Of a stretch of DNA of 64,000 bases, positions 27,711 to 37,426 are shown in pieces. The stretch is from Muribaculaceae bacterium (GTDB lineage Bacteria; Bacteroidota; Bacteroidia; Bacteroidales; Muribaculaceae): the NCBI GenBank assembly GCA_009775265.1, contig VSPG01000004.1, positions 57,850 to 121,849 on the forward strand, in the 5' to 3' direction. Numbering within the stretch: the first letter of the stretch is position 1; every line of letters starts with the position of its first letter. The notes under the pieces are model-generated. The model did no database searches. It worked only from the letters and a program-made list of their open reading frames with translations, and was not told the origin of the DNA. Position numbers and translations under genes: made by a program.

Positions 27711-28676
27711 TTATTCGTCAATACCTTCGATTGTATTGATGCGGCCGTCGGCATCATATGTCAGCTCGCACACTTTCAGGCTACGCAACCACGATTTACC
27801 GCCGGAAGGCACGCTGTCGTGGTGGAAAAGATACCATTTGCCTTCATATTCCACGATACAATGATGCGTAGTCCAACCCACTACAGGCGTGAGAATTACA
27901 CCCTGATACACGAATGGGCCGTAGGGATTGTCGCCTATGGCATAGCAAAGCAGGTGGCTGTCGCCGGTGGAATACGAGAAATAATATTTGCCATTGTATT
28001 TGTGCACCCACGAAGCTTCGAAGAAGCGGTGCGGGTCGTCGGCACGCAGAGGATTGCCTTCTGCATCCACCACCTGCACAGGACGCGGTTCTTCGGCAAA
28101 CTGCAGCATATCCTTGCTAAGGCGCACACAGCGGCTCGGGAGCGAAGGCTGCGCGCCTTCCGGCAGTTCTGCCGACTCAAGAGCCTTGTTGTCGCGATAG
28201 CGCTGGAGCTGGCCGCCCCAAAGACCTCCGAAATAAAGATAGTACTCACCATCTTCGGGCAGCACGCATATGTCCATGGAGTAGCTGCCGCGTATCGGAT
28301 CGGGCTGCGGAACGAAAGGACCTTCGGGACGGTCGGCTACCGCCACGCCGATACGGAAAATGTCGTTTTTATCTTTCAACGGGAAATACAGATAGTACTT
28401 GCCGTCTTTCTCGGCGCAGTCGCAGTCCCAAAGCTGACGGCCGGCCCAAGGTATGTCGGCGATGTCGAGCGCTTTGCCATGATCGGTCACTTCGCCGGTC
28501 ATAGGGTCGCCGTCGATAGACAGCACGTGCATGTCTTTCATCACGTACTGGTCTCCGTTGTCGTTTTCTACGTTCTCGCATTCCCAGTCATGGGAAGGAT
28601 ATATATATATGCGTCCGTTAAAAATGTGTGCCGAAGGATCTGCCATATAATCGGCGGGGAAAAGATAGCGTTTCAT
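27711..28676 (-). CDS. GH43 family beta-xylosidase/arabinofuranosidase
   Basis: A 321-residue single-domain GH43 five-bladed propeller. The candidate triad is Asp13 (MADPSAHIF), Asp135 (SYSMDICVL) and Glu220 ([10 protein letters not shown]). No signal peptide is apparent ([10 protein letters not shown]), so it may act in the cytosol on imported xylo-oligosaccharides. It overlaps the preceding GH10 gene by 4 bp. The sequence style resembles GH43 subfamily 1, often beta-xylosidases or arabinofuranosidases; the exact specificity is not decidable here. Confidence 0.88.
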   Translation of the reverse strand: MKRYLFPADYMADPSAHIFNGRIYIYPSHDWECENVENDNGDQYVMKDMHVLSIDGDPMTGEVTDHGKALDIADIPWAGRQLWDCDCAEKDGKYYLYFPLKDKNDIFRIGVAVADRPEGPFVPQPDPIRGSYSMDICVLPEDGEYYLYFGGLWGGQLQRYRDNKALESAELPEGAQPSLPSRCVRLSKDMLQFAEEPRPVQVVDAEGNPLRADDPHRFFEASWVHKYNGKYYFSYSTGDSHLLCYAIGDNPYGPFVYQGVILTPVVGWTTHHCIVEYEGKWYLFHHDSVPSGGKSWLRSLKVCELTYDADGRINTIEGIDE

Positions 28677-29791
28677 TTATGCTTATGGTAATTGACAAGG
28701 TTCTTCAAGAAAGGTTTCATCTCATAATTGCGGTCGAACAGCAAAGGATAGTCGTGGCGGCCACGCACCGGGAAGCCGTTTTTCCAGGAATTTCCATCAG
28801 TAACACCCCATGCCGTAACACGGTTGATGACGTCGGAATGGCGCAGGAAAAGGCTAAAGAATGCGTCCATACGGCTATTCCAATGGGCGGAGACGTCTTC
28901 AGGAAGCGCATCCGGATAGGGATTGAGGGCTTTTTGGTATGCTGCGACATCGCCAACGTTGGACGAGCGGGAGAACGTGGGGAGCGCGCTCATGTCCCAT
29001 TCGGTTATCATCACCTTACAGCCGGTGGCGGCAAAAGCGTTCAGAGCATCTTCGAATTCGCGGAAATCGGGATAGTCCATACCCATGTGGGCCTGCATGC
29101 CGACAGCGTCGATGCGCAGACCACGGCGTTTTAGATCCTGCACCATGCGCACCACGCCGTCACGTCGTCCGGGCACATTCATACCGTAGTCATTGTAGTA
29201 CAACTCTGCTTCGGGATCTGCCTCGTGGGCATACTGAAATGCAAGAGGAATGAATTCCTCGCCAAGGATTTTGTAAAATCCGCTGTTGCGGTATTTTCCG
29301 CTTTCCACAATGGCTTCATTCACTACATCCCAGCCCTTAACACGGCCTTTGTAACGTCCTACGACTGCGTGGATATGGTCGCGCATGCGCGCTTTGAGAG
29401 TGTCGGCGCTCACATATTTGCCCTCATCGTCATAAAGAAACCACGGGGCAAGCTGGCTGTGCCATATCAGGCAGTGGCCGATCACCGTCATGCCGTTGCG
29501 TTCGGCAAACTCCACGAAAGCGTCGGCGTCGTCCCAATGGTAGCGGTTCTTCTCCGGATGTATTTCCGAACACTTCATCACGTTTTCCGCAACCACCGTG
29601 TTGAAGTGGTGTTTTACTATTGCGGCGCCTTCTTTATCGATTTCTTTTGCCTGGGCATCGTTAATGGCTACTGCCACACGGAACTTGTCGCCGAATACGT
29701 CTTTGAGGGCGGGTTCGGATGTCGCGGGGACTGCTGCTGACGCACCAAGCGATGCTGCTGCAATCACGAGCAGGCTGAAAGTATGTTTCAT
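28673..29791 (-). CDS. GH10 endo-beta-1,4-xylanase (periplasmic)
   Basis: 372 residues from the ATG at 29791, which gives a clean signal peptide ([19 protein letters not shown]); the frame extends to 29821 without support. It is a single GH10 catalytic domain with acid/base Glu159 in WDVVNEAI and nucleophile Glu264 in MITEWDMS. Trp replaces the usual Leu of the ITELD motif. It cleaves xylan fragments, probably in the periplasm after import, because it has signal peptidase I features and no lipobox. It overlaps the following GH43 gene (ATGA). Confidence 0.93.
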   Translation of the reverse strand: MKHTFSLLVIAAASLGASAAVPATSEPALKDVFGDKFRVAVAINDAQAKEIDKEGAAIVKHHFNTVVAENVMKCSEIHPEKNRYHWDDADAFVEFAERNGMTVIGHCLIWHSQLAPWFLYDDEGKYVSADTLKARMRDHIHAVVGRYKGRVKGWDVVNEAIVESGKYRNSGFYKILGEEFIPLAFQYAHEADPEAELYYNDYGMNVPGRRDGVVRMVQDLKRRGLRIDAVGMQAHMGMDYPDFREFEDALNAFAATGCKVMITEWDMSALPTFSRSSNVGDVAAYQKALNPYPDALPEDVSAHWNSRMDAFFSLFLRHSDVINRVTAWGVTDGNSWKNGFPVRGRHDYPLLFDRNYEMKPFLKNLVNYHKHK

Positions 29792-29821
29792 ATCGTTTTT
29801 CAATTGGGTTAGATTTATCAA

Positions 29822-31234
29822 TTATTTATTAATGTGCCGACTTTCTATCTCTGCGTTTATTGCATCGATGCGGGCATCGTCCAGTTCGTAGCGCGAGATT
29901 ATGAACATCGACAGCATGATAAGGAGTGCCGGAATCACAGCCACAAGCCAAAGTATGCCCTGCTGTGCGAATATAGACTGCGCCTGGGCGCCTTTGTCGA
30001 ATCCGACGAATGCGAGCACAAGTCCGGGCACCACGCCGCCCATAGCCATACCGGCTTTATAGAAGATGCCGGTGAGTGCGTTTACAATTCCGGATATGCG
30101 TTTGCCATGGGTGTACTCGCCGAAACTGATGACTTCGGGTACAAGAGCCCACATATAGCCCGTAGAAACAATAATGCCGGTCGACTTCACGAATTGAGCC
30201 ACGTAGACAAGCCACATCTGTTCTTTCAGGCTGTCCACCATGGAGATGACATAAAGCATGGCAAGACCCACAATGGCCACCAAAAGGAATATGTAGAACA
30301 TGCCTTTTTTGCCTACCTGGCGTTTAATCCACGGAATCAGGGGCATGAATATGAATGCAGGGATGGAACCTAATCCCATGAAAATCGACAATTCGCCGGC
30401 ACTTCCGCCGAGATTGTAATTTATATAATATGCTCCCGCGCTATTGCTTATGGCCATCATGGCAAAAGCCGTGATGAAAAAGAAAGCAAGAATGCGCAGG
30501 GGACGGTTGCGCACAAATTCGAGCCACAGGTCGCTCACTTTCACGTTTTCAGTCTCGCTCTCGTCCATCACCACACGCTCACGGCACTGCGAGAAGCAGA
30601 AAAGCAGCAATGCCATGCCGACAACGCCATAGATAGCCATCGTCATGAACCATGCGTAATCATGCGTCGAGAGGTCCTGGGTCTCGGACGGATCGAAAAA
30701 CTTCACAAGCATAGGTATGCCCATACCAACGGCAAGACCGCCGAGGTTGGCCATGAACATGCGCGTGGATGTGAGCACGGTGATTTCATGTGTGTCGCGC
30801 GTAAGCGACGCGTTGAGCGCACCATAGGGCACATTCACAAGAGTATAGCACATGGACAGCCCCACATATGTAATATAAGCATAAGTAAGCGAACCCGAGA
30901 AGCCGTTCCAGAAACAGAGAATGGCGAAACCGGTCAGGGGGATGCCTCCGAGCACAAGGTAAGCACGGTATTTGCCGAGGCGCGGATTATGCTTGTCTAC
31001 GAACGCACCTACGATAGGATCCCATATCACATCGACAATGCGCACTATAAGGAACATCACTGCCGCCACGGCTGGGTCGAGGCCGAACACATTGGTGTAG
31101 AAAAACAGCAAATACATGCTGATTGTCTGATAAATCAGATTCTGGGCGAGATCGCCCGAGCCAAAGCCGATGCGTTGCAGCCACGACAGCTTGTAAAAGC
31201 CGTTTGCTTCAGCGTTTTTCATTGTTTTATCCAT
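29822..31234 (-). CDS. GPH-family (MelB-like) sugar:cation symporter
   Basis: A 470-residue membrane protein with about 12 helices. It has GFGSGDLAQNLIYQTI at the N terminus and the family motif DPIVGAFVDKHNPRLGKYR after helix 2. It lies between the acetylesterase gene and GH10 in the xylan operon, so it most likely carries xylose, xylobiose or other xylo-oligosaccharides across the inner membrane. Homologues include XynB/XynP-type xyloside transporters. The exact substrate is inferred from context. Confidence 0.9.
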   Translation of the reverse strand: MDKTMKNAEANGFYKLSWLQRIGFGSGDLAQNLIYQTISMYLLFFYTNVFGLDPAVAAVMFLIVRIVDVIWDPIVGAFVDKHNPRLGKYRAYLVLGGIPLTGFAILCFWNGFSGSLTYAYITYVGLSMCYTLVNVPYGALNASLTRDTHEITVLTSTRMFMANLGGLAVGMGIPMLVKFFDPSETQDLSTHDYAWFMTMAIYGVVGMALLLFCFSQCRERVVMDESETENVKVSDLWLEFVRNRPLRILAFFFITAFAMMAISNSAGAYYINYNLGGSAGELSIFMGLGSIPAFIFMPLIPWIKRQVGKKGMFYIFLLVAIVGLAMLYVISMVDSLKEQMWLVYVAQFVKSTGIIVSTGYMWALVPEVISFGEYTHGKRISGIVNALTGIFYKAGMAMGGVVPGLVLAFVGFDKGAQAQSIFAQQGILWLVAVIPALLIMLSMFIISRYELDDARIDAINAEIESRHINK

Positions 31235-31246
31235 TGATTTATAGGT

Positions 31247-32884
31247 TTATTTCTTCAGAAGGGATGGCAACACGGCCTCTGCGGCACGACGCCCGAGTGT
31301 CTTTTTGTCGAGTGGATGAATATCGTTCCATTCGCCAAGGTCGCTGTTGCGCACCAACGAGGCATTCGGCACCTGCTCCGCCACCTTAGCCTGCTCGGCA
31401 CGCATTTCCGCCCAAGCCCTGCGGCCGGACGAATCGGACTGGTGCAGGAAATCGGCAAGCTCGATTATATAGAAAGGCATGTCCGGACGTCCGAACCCTT
31501 TACGCCAGTCGGCTATCATGGCAGTAAGCTGGCGGGCATATTCCCTGCGGCTTCCGACATTGGACTCGCCTTGATACCACAATGCACCGGCTACAGGCAC
31601 TCGGAACAGCGGAGCTATCATGGAGTTGTAAAGCACCACGGGGGTGTAGTGATAGAACTGCATGCCGGGGCCGGAGGGCATACGCGCACCCACTCGGTGC
31701 CGCCACGTGCCTTCAAGCGACATCTCGCTGCCGTCGGCAAAGATCATTTTATATGGCTTCTCAAGCACGAACTGCGGACGTCCACCTGAACTGATGCCGC
31801 GCACAGTGACCACATTGTCGCCTTCGCGCAACACACCTTCGGGCACTTTATATATACGCGGGGGATATTGGTAGCCCACAGTGCCTACAAATGTGCCGTT
31901 GACGAATGCAGAGTCGGCACCTTCAAAACACCCGAGACGCAGCGTAGCGGCACCGGCCGCCTGCGAGGCGTTCAGAGTAATGTGGCGGCGTAGCCAGTGC
32001 GAGCCGTTGACATTCCGGCCGCTCTTCAAGTCCTGCCCCCATGCGCTTTCAAGCAAGTCAACCTCTGTCCAGTCGCTGTCGTCGAGAGCCGGGTCGTTCC
32101 ACTGAACGGATGCCTGACGTCCGGGGTCGGTGGCATATAGCACGGCATTCCAGCGGGCGAAATTCTCTCCCTCAAGTTTTTTTATGCGGGAACGGTAGCC
32201 ATCGTCTTCGTATATTTTTTTCTTGGCCAGTAAAACAGGCCATTCCGTCATGCTTTCCTCGCTCATCCACGCCTCGACTGGGGTACCTCCCCAACTCGCA
32301 TTGACGATGCCCACAGGCACACCCGTGGCGGCGTTCACTTCTTTAGCGAAAAAATAGGCAAGAGCCGAGAAATTCATCACATTATCCTGAGTGCACGGAC
32401 GCCATGACGAAGGCGCCGTATCATCCTGCGGGCCATGGAATGCCGTAGTCTGAGGAACCACATACTGACGTATCGACGGATTTTCGTAGGCCGCTATCTC
32501 ATCGGCGAACATATCGGTGACACGCCGCACCGGCAATTCCATATTCGACTGCCCGGAGCAGAGGAATACATCGCCGCTGAGCACGTCGGAAAGAGTGATG
32601 TCATTGACGTTTATCACATACGGGCCTCCGGCCTTGAGAGCCGGAAGTTCCAGTTCCCAACGTCCGAGACTGTCGGCCACCGCCTTGACCTCCTTGGACT
32701 TTTTCATATTCACTTTTGCCGTGATGCTTTCGCCCGGCTCGGCCGTGCCCCACAGGCGCACAGGCTCTCCGCGCTGCACCACCATGCCGTCGGTGAGTAT
32801 CGCAGGCAGTTTCACGCGCGCCTCCATTCCCTGAAAAGCGAGAATTGCTGTAGCGGCCAGAATATAACGGAAACTATTTTTCAT
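31247..32884 (-). CDS. SGNH esterase (sialate O-acetylesterase-like; probable acetylxylan esterase)
   Basis: A 545-residue protein with a signal peptide. The SGNH nucleophile motif GQSNMELPV has Ser113, and the C-terminal NDIHP block near residue 522 carries the catalytic His. Between the two halves, about residues 255-380, sits an inserted jelly-roll domain resembling the sugar-binding domain of GH2 enzymes. This split organisation is known in acetylxylan/xyloglucan esterases (CE20-like) annotated as sialate O-acetylesterase. Inside a xylan operon, removal of acetyl groups from xylose is the expected role. Confidence 0.85.
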   Translation of the reverse strand: MKNSFRYILAATAILAFQGMEARVKLPAILTDGMVVQRGEPVRLWGTAEPGESITAKVNMKKSKEVKAVADSLGRWELELPALKAGGPYVINVNDITLSDVLSGDVFLCSGQSNMELPVRRVTDMFADEIAAYENPSIRQYVVPQTTAFHGPQDDTAPSSWRPCTQDNVMNFSALAYFFAKEVNAATGVPVGIVNASWGGTPVEAWMSEESMTEWPVLLAKKKIYEDDGYRSRIKKLEGENFARWNAVLYATDPGRQASVQWNDPALDDSDWTEVDLLESAWGQDLKSGRNVNGSHWLRRHITLNASQAAGAATLRLGCFEGADSAFVNGTFVGTVGYQYPPRIYKVPEGVLREGDNVVTVRGISSGGRPQFVLEKPYKMIFADGSEMSLEGTWRHRVGARMPSGPGMQFYHYTPVVLYNSMIAPLFRVPVAGALWYQGESNVGSRREYARQLTAMIADWRKGFGRPDMPFYIIELADFLHQSDSSGRRAWAEMRAEQAKVAEQVPNASLVRNSDLGEWNDIHPLDKKTLGRRAAEAVLPSLLKK

Positions 32885-32891
32885 GGTATGT

Positions 32892-34583
32892 CTATCTGTA
32901 ATTGTAAGTCTTTATATGAAGAATCTTATGGTCGTCCACTCCTATACGTGCATGGCGCCCCTGATGCGTCTCATCCCCGTTGAATGTGCGCACGCGGCTG
33001 AACGTGCCATCGGGGTTCACAGCCACTTCCTCCACTTTGGCAAGTCCCGTCCGTAGAGTCGACGCGGCTTCTCCACCATTTACACGGTCGGCGCCGGCAT
33101 TCAAAAAGCCGTCTTCACCCAGGCGCGCCGAAGATGACCTTTCACTCTCATGCTCGAACTTGGCCACTATGCCCGTTCCGGCAAGGATGTACTCTCCTTC
33201 GCCAAGTTTCATGAGTATGCCTCCCGTTTCAGGCCACGTACTGCCGTCTTTTGCCCTCGGGTCCCAAGGCAATGTGAAGTAGTGCGAAAGTGTGATGCGC
33301 GTGTGCCCGTCCGTAATCACATGCTCGGGATTTTCAGAACTGAGCATCACAGCATCCATGGCATCGCTGCCGTTATAGCGTGCGATGAGCGGAGTGAGTT
33401 CACGCAAAACCGAATAAGCGGCTACCACCGGGCTGTCGGGCGAATCGCTGCCGCCCTCGATGGAAAACGGGCTTATGCCTATGGCGTCATGATGGCCGAG
33501 AACATAATAAGCCTGCGCGGCATTGGCATCGCTGCGGCGTACCTCCGGCACGAACAGCACATTGTCCGGCAATGCGTATTGCGCCACCCAGTCGGCAAAG
33601 CCGCTGTCGTAAATGTCAGGCGAAAGGAAATCGATGGTTGGAGCCGCCGCATGCCATATGTCCTTAAGATGGGCGAGCGGACCGGCCGAAGGATACTCGC
33701 CGGGGCGGCGTCCGCGGCTGTTCATGGCGGCGTTCACATACAGCGGCATTTCCGTCATTTCACGGGCTGCCAAAGCAAGCGCCTCGACATAGAGTGCATA
33801 GTTCCATGCCATGAAATACTCATCGGTGTAGCGGTCGTCGCCGAACACCTCCGTCCATGAACCGGAACGGCGGCCGCCCGCCTCTGTCCATTTTTTCAAC
33901 AGCGAAGGGTGCAGACTTTTTTTGTTTTTGACAAGATAAGCCATAAGTTCTTCCGGCACACCGCGCCGGAAAGCAGCCTCGGCAAGCGGCGAATGGTCGC
34001 GCGCATCCTCAAGCATTCCTATCTCGTTTTCAATCTGCACCATTATCACCGTATTGTCGCTGTCGCGCTCCACCACATGCTTCAGCCAGCGGCTGAATGC
34101 ACGGCGGTCGGCATCAAGAACTTCTTCGGAGAAAGCCGACGCTATTTCAAGAGGCTTGCCCGATGCTGTGCGGGCACGTGGAAAACGGCGGGTATCCGTC
34201 TTGAACCACTCGGGTGCATAGCAGCTCATTGAGTTTTTCCATACGCCGAACCACAGAAACACCACTTTCAGCCCGTTGCGACGCGCCTCATCCATGACCT
34301 TGTCGGTAAGCGCGAAATCGAATTCACCTTCCTGCGGCTCTGTGAGCTCCCAATACGCCGGCACAAGCACCGTGTTGAGATTCATTCGGGCAAGTTTCGG
34401 GAAAATGCGTTCTATATCCGCATCGCATGTGGCCGAAGAATTGCCCAGTTCGCCGCCGAGCACGACAAACGGCTTGCCGTCCACCATAAGGCGGCCCGCA
34501 GCACCGTTGCGTTCAAGACGCACGCCTGCCACAGCCGCAAAAGCGATGGCAATGGTTGCGAAAGCGACAATGATTCGGTTCAT
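32892..34583 (-). CDS. GH35-family glycosidase with DUF5597
   Basis: A 563-residue exported protein. The TIM barrel has the GH35-like features VPAYWELTEPQEGEFDF, VQIENEIGM with likely acid/base Glu187, and FVPEVRRSD with likely nucleophile Glu347. The C-terminal ~150 residues form the DUF5597 beta domain. GH35 members are mainly beta-galactosidases, and such genes recur in Bacteroidetes xylan loci, where they may remove galactose or arabinopyranose from complex side chains (inference). A promoter and an operator-like element lie in the 78-bp gap upstream. Confidence 0.83.
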   Translation of the reverse strand: MNRIIVAFATIAIAFAAVAGVRLERNGAAGRLMVDGKPFVVLGGELGNSSATCDADIERIFPKLARMNLNTVLVPAYWELTEPQEGEFDFALTDKVMDEARRNGLKVVFLWFGVWKNSMSCYAPEWFKTDTRRFPRARTASGKPLEIASAFSEEVLDADRRAFSRWLKHVVERDSDNTVIMVQIENEIGMLEDARDHSPLAEAAFRRGVPEELMAYLVKNKKSLHPSLLKKWTEAGGRRSGSWTEVFGDDRYTDEYFMAWNYALYVEALALAAREMTEMPLYVNAAMNSRGRRPGEYPSAGPLAHLKDIWHAAAPTIDFLSPDIYDSGFADWVAQYALPDNVLFVPEVRRSDANAAQAYYVLGHHDAIGISPFSIEGGSDSPDSPVVAAYSVLRELTPLIARYNGSDAMDAVMLSSENPEHVITDGHTRITLSHYFTLPWDPRAKDGSTWPETGGILMKLGEGEYILAGTGIVAKFEHESERSSSARLGEDGFLNAGADRVNGGEAASTLRTGLAKVEEVAVNPDGTFSRVRTFNGDETHQGRHARIGVDDHKILHIKTYNYR

Positions 34584-34607
34584 GATTAAAGCATATGTGT
34601 TTTCAAT

Positions 34608-34642
34608 GCAAATTTAGTTCATATATTCATATGGCAGACAAA
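34608..34642 (-). promoter_or_regulatory. Internal promoter upstream of the GH35 gene
   Basis: Minus strand: TTTG at 34642-34639, 22 bp, then TAAATTTGC at 34616-34608, 25 bp before the GH35 ATG. It would let the lower xylan operon be transcribed separately from GH115. Confidence 0.65.
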
Positions 34643-34645
34643 CGA

Positions 34646-34675
34646 ACGTAACATATTTTGATTACAATGTAACAT
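34646..34675 (-). promoter_or_regulatory. Predicted xylan-regulator operator, site B (GH35 promoter)
   Basis: Minus strand ATGTTAC-N16-GTTACGT. The proximal GTTAC ends 5 bp before the TTTG box and 31 bp before the -7. The site straddles the GH115 stop codon. Same 30-bp architecture as the sites at 37302 and 41492. Confidence 0.65.
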
Positions 34676-37226
34676 CCGTCTTGCCATACGGAGTCTCGTC
34701 CATGAAAAGGTATGATGGTTCGTAGCCGCCGAAATCAACTATGATTTTTTCAAACACGATGCCGGGAACCATAGGACGCAGCGTCAGAGCATGTAGTGTG
34801 CCGGCGCCAAGAGGCATCCGCACTACTTTCTCGACAACACGACGCGCCACGGTGGGATAAAACACCGTATAAATGTTGGCCGGTTCCTCATTCAGATCGG
34901 AATTAAAATTCACCTCCACCGGAGCGCTGCCGTCAAGCTCCACTTCATAGCAGTGGCCGCCGGCGTTAAGGAAATCAAGCGTAGATTTCACTACCACCCG
35001 TACGTCTACAGAATCGACGCCTACTGCATCGGGCGCGGAAATGCTGTATGTAAGACTCCCTCCGTCGACAGGCACATCATACGGCATGAGTGCCACGCCC
35101 GACAGCGTGCGGCCCATGTCCGGCACCACTGCCCATTCCGCCGACGCCGCCGGCACAGCCTTGTTGAAATGCTCGGCCTCAATCACTGCCACGCCTTTGC
35201 GGACATGCGACACATATCCGCCCGATGTGCGGGAGCGGTCGGCCACACGGCGCAGCTCGGGACAGCGGTCGGCAGGGAAGTCATCGTTCCAATTCCTGTA
35301 CCCTATATGCTTCTGTGTCATCATTCCACGCCACTTTCCGCCGGCCAGCTTATTATTATATGTATCCGACAGTTCCGAATCGCGACGGAAACAGCGTTCC
35401 GCACGATCGGCCCATTCGTCGGCCACGGGGTCGCCGGCTGCGTGCAGCTTATGGTTCATCGCCTGCGCATAGTACATCTCGTAGAGGTTCGACATCGCCT
35501 GCACAGGGTATAGTATCAGTTCGAAATAAGCGTCGCGATGGCTCTCTGGCAGAGCAAGATACTGGCGCAGAGCCTCAGCCTCGAGACGGGCATATTCGTC
35601 AGCCACACGGCGCCATTCGCCGTTGTCCACATTGTAGGTACGGGCATCAAGCATTTCTGGCGTGACCCGTCCGTTGTATTTGCTGTACAGATTCAATATG
35701 CGTGCCGCCTCGTCTGCATGCTCATCGCCAAAGATTTCTCGGCAGAATTCCAAGGTATGTTCCATGAAATTACCGGCTTCATACTGCTTGGGGTTCCATG
35801 CCATGTCAAGAAAGAGTGTAATAGGATATTCCATTGGCTTAAGATCGCCTACGTTCAACACCCAAAGGCGGTCCACACCATAGTCGTAAGTGAGGCGCAG
35901 CTGCTCCCACATGCCCTGTATAGGTGTCACGTTCAGCCATTTGCTGTTGCGCGGAGCGCCAACATAGTCCACATGGTAATACATACCCCACCCTCCCGGA
36001 TGGCGGCGTTCGTTCTCATCCGGCAAGCGGCGCACATTGCCCCAGTTGTCGTCGCACACAAGCATTATCACATCGTCAGGCACACGCAGACCTTTGTCGT
36101 AATAGTCAAGGACTTCTTTGTACAGTGCCCACACCTGCGGGGTTTTATCTGCCTTGCGGCCTGTTTCTTTGGCTATTATTCTGCGTTGGTTTTTTATCAC
36201 TTTTTCAAGCAGAGCCACGTCGGCTTCCTCGCTCATGGCTTCGTCGCCGTCGCCACGCATGCCTATGGTTATGATGTCCTCCGTATCTTTCGCACGCCTT
36301 ATGCCTTCACGGAAAAATTCGTCTATAACCTTGCTGTTGGTGGCATAATTCCATTTGCCATACTTTCGTCGGTTGCGCGCCCATTCCTGATGGTTGCGCG
36401 CCATGGGCTCGTGGTGCGAAGTGCCCATGATCACGCCCATGGCATCGGCAGTTGCGCTGTTCTCGGGGTCGTCGGCGTAAAACGACCACGACCACATGGC
36501 GGGCCACATAAAGTTGCCACGCAAACGCAGGATGAGTTCGAACACTCGGGCATAGAACTCGTGGTTGCCATAGTCTGTGCCATACGTGTTCTTTACCCAT
36601 CCGGTAAGACACGGAGCCTCGTCGTTGAGGAATATGCCGCGATATTCCACAGCAGGCTCGCCCGCAGTATAGCGCCCGCGCTCTATCGACACGTCCGCAT
36701 GCCGCGCCACCGGGGCGTCGGCCCAGTCATACCACGGCGACACCCCTATCTGCTCCGATAGCTCATAGATGCCGTATACAGTGCCGCGCCGGTCGCTGCC
36801 GGCCACCACAAGAGCCTCGTCCACTCCCGGAGCCGGATTGCGCACCGTCGTGATTATGTATTGCTCATTTTTACCGTCAAGTTCCGACAAATCGACAATT
36901 CCACCCTTTACAAGGGGGCGGAGAGTCGGACCGTCAAACGCGCCTGCAATTATGATACGCGAAGCCTCGCCCGGAACCGCTCCAAGCAGCCGTGCATCCG
37001 TGCCTCCGACACGACCGAAATCGGCCGCGAGCGAGGATGCAGCGATACGCACCGCCGAATTTTCTCCGTCGTTCACAACTATCGACGTCGGATTTCCTTG
37101 CTCTATAAGCGTAAATCGCTCCGGCGAAAGCGAGTGATGGGTGATGCCTTTATGATCTATCGCATCAGCCGATAATACGGACAGGGCAGCAATCGCCCAA
37201 CAGAAAAACCGGAGTTGTTTTTTCAT
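34662..37226 (-). CDS. GH115 xylan alpha-1,2-glucuronidase
   Basis: An 854-residue exported protein with an N-terminal signal peptide. Its order is typical of GH115: an N-terminal domain with GIYELSEQIGVSPWYDWADAP, then RGIFLNDEAPCLTGW (conserved acidic pair near residue 202), GNFMWPAMWSW, MGTSHHEPMARNHQEW, a long helical segment, and a C-terminal beta domain. The enzyme removes (4-O-methyl)glucuronate from internal as well as terminal xylose of glucuronoxylan, unlike GH67. It is the first gene of the long minus-strand xylan operon and diverges from the regulator. The predicted operator lies upstream. Confidence 0.95.
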   Translation of the reverse strand: MKKQLRFFCWAIAALSVLSADAIDHKGITHHSLSPERFTLIEQGNPTSIVVNDGENSAVRIAASSLAADFGRVGGTDARLLGAVPGEASRIIIAGAFDGPTLRPLVKGGIVDLSELDGKNEQYIITTVRNPAPGVDEALVVAGSDRRGTVYGIYELSEQIGVSPWYDWADAPVARHADVSIERGRYTAGEPAVEYRGIFLNDEAPCLTGWVKNTYGTDYGNHEFYARVFELILRLRGNFMWPAMWSWSFYADDPENSATADAMGVIMGTSHHEPMARNHQEWARNRRKYGKWNYATNSKVIDEFFREGIRRAKDTEDIITIGMRGDGDEAMSEEADVALLEKVIKNQRRIIAKETGRKADKTPQVWALYKEVLDYYDKGLRVPDDVIMLVCDDNWGNVRRLPDENERRHPGGWGMYYHVDYVGAPRNSKWLNVTPIQGMWEQLRLTYDYGVDRLWVLNVGDLKPMEYPITLFLDMAWNPKQYEAGNFMEHTLEFCREIFGDEHADEAARILNLYSKYNGRVTPEMLDARTYNVDNGEWRRVADEYARLEAEALRQYLALPESHRDAYFELILYPVQAMSNLYEMYYAQAMNHKLHAAGDPVADEWADRAERCFRRDSELSDTYNNKLAGGKWRGMMTQKHIGYRNWNDDFPADRCPELRRVADRSRTSGGYVSHVRKGVAVIEAEHFNKAVPAASAEWAVVPDMGRTLSGVALMPYDVPVDGGSLTYSISAPDAVGVDSVDVRVVVKSTLDFLNAGGHCYEVELDGSAPVEVNFNSDLNEEPANIYTVFYPTVARRVVEKVVRMPLGAGTLHALTLRPMVPGIVFEKIIVDFGGYEPSYLFMDETPYGKTDVTL

Positions 37227-37263
37227 GGATTATAATCGTGTTGCGTGGATTTATTTTATAATT

Positions 37264-37297
37264 GCAAAGATATAAAATAGCATTTTATTGTACCGAA
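37264..37297 (-). promoter_or_regulatory. Promoter of the GH115 xylan operon
   Basis: Minus strand TATCTTTGC at 37272-37264 is a good -7. The -33 position holds TTCG, a one-base departure from TTTG, with 21 bp spacing. A weak -33 fits dependence on an activator bound just upstream. Confidence 0.7.
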
Positions 37298-37301
37298 TCG
37301 G

Positions 37302-37331
37302 ACGTTACGCATCCTGTCGGCTACGTAACAT
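37302..37331 (-). promoter_or_regulatory. Predicted xylan-regulator operator, site C (GH115 promoter)
   Basis: Minus strand ATGTTAC-N16-GTAACGT. The proximal GTAAC lies 31 bp from the -7 box of the GH115 promoter. The site is also about 42 bp upstream of the regulator gene's own TTTG box, so autoregulation is possible. Confidence 0.7.
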
Positions 37332-37373
37332 TGTTAAATAACATATATAAAATCGATAATTATTATGTCATAT

Positions 37374-37406
37374 TTTGTTAGAAACATTTAATAAACGTAA
37401 CTTTGC
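37374..37406 (+). promoter_or_regulatory. Promoter of the hybrid two-component regulator gene
   Basis: TTTG at 37374-37377, 20 bp, then TAACTTTGC at 37398-37406: an ideal consensus promoter, 20 bp before the ATG. Good consensus with no element at -31 suggests constitutive, modest expression of the sensor. Confidence 0.85.
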
Positions 37407-37426
37407 GTTACATTTGTCACATCGCC

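Noticed and set aside
26071..27864. 597-aa plus-strand ORF antisense to GH67
   Set aside because: Low-complexity His/Arg-rich translation; shadow of the GH67 gene.
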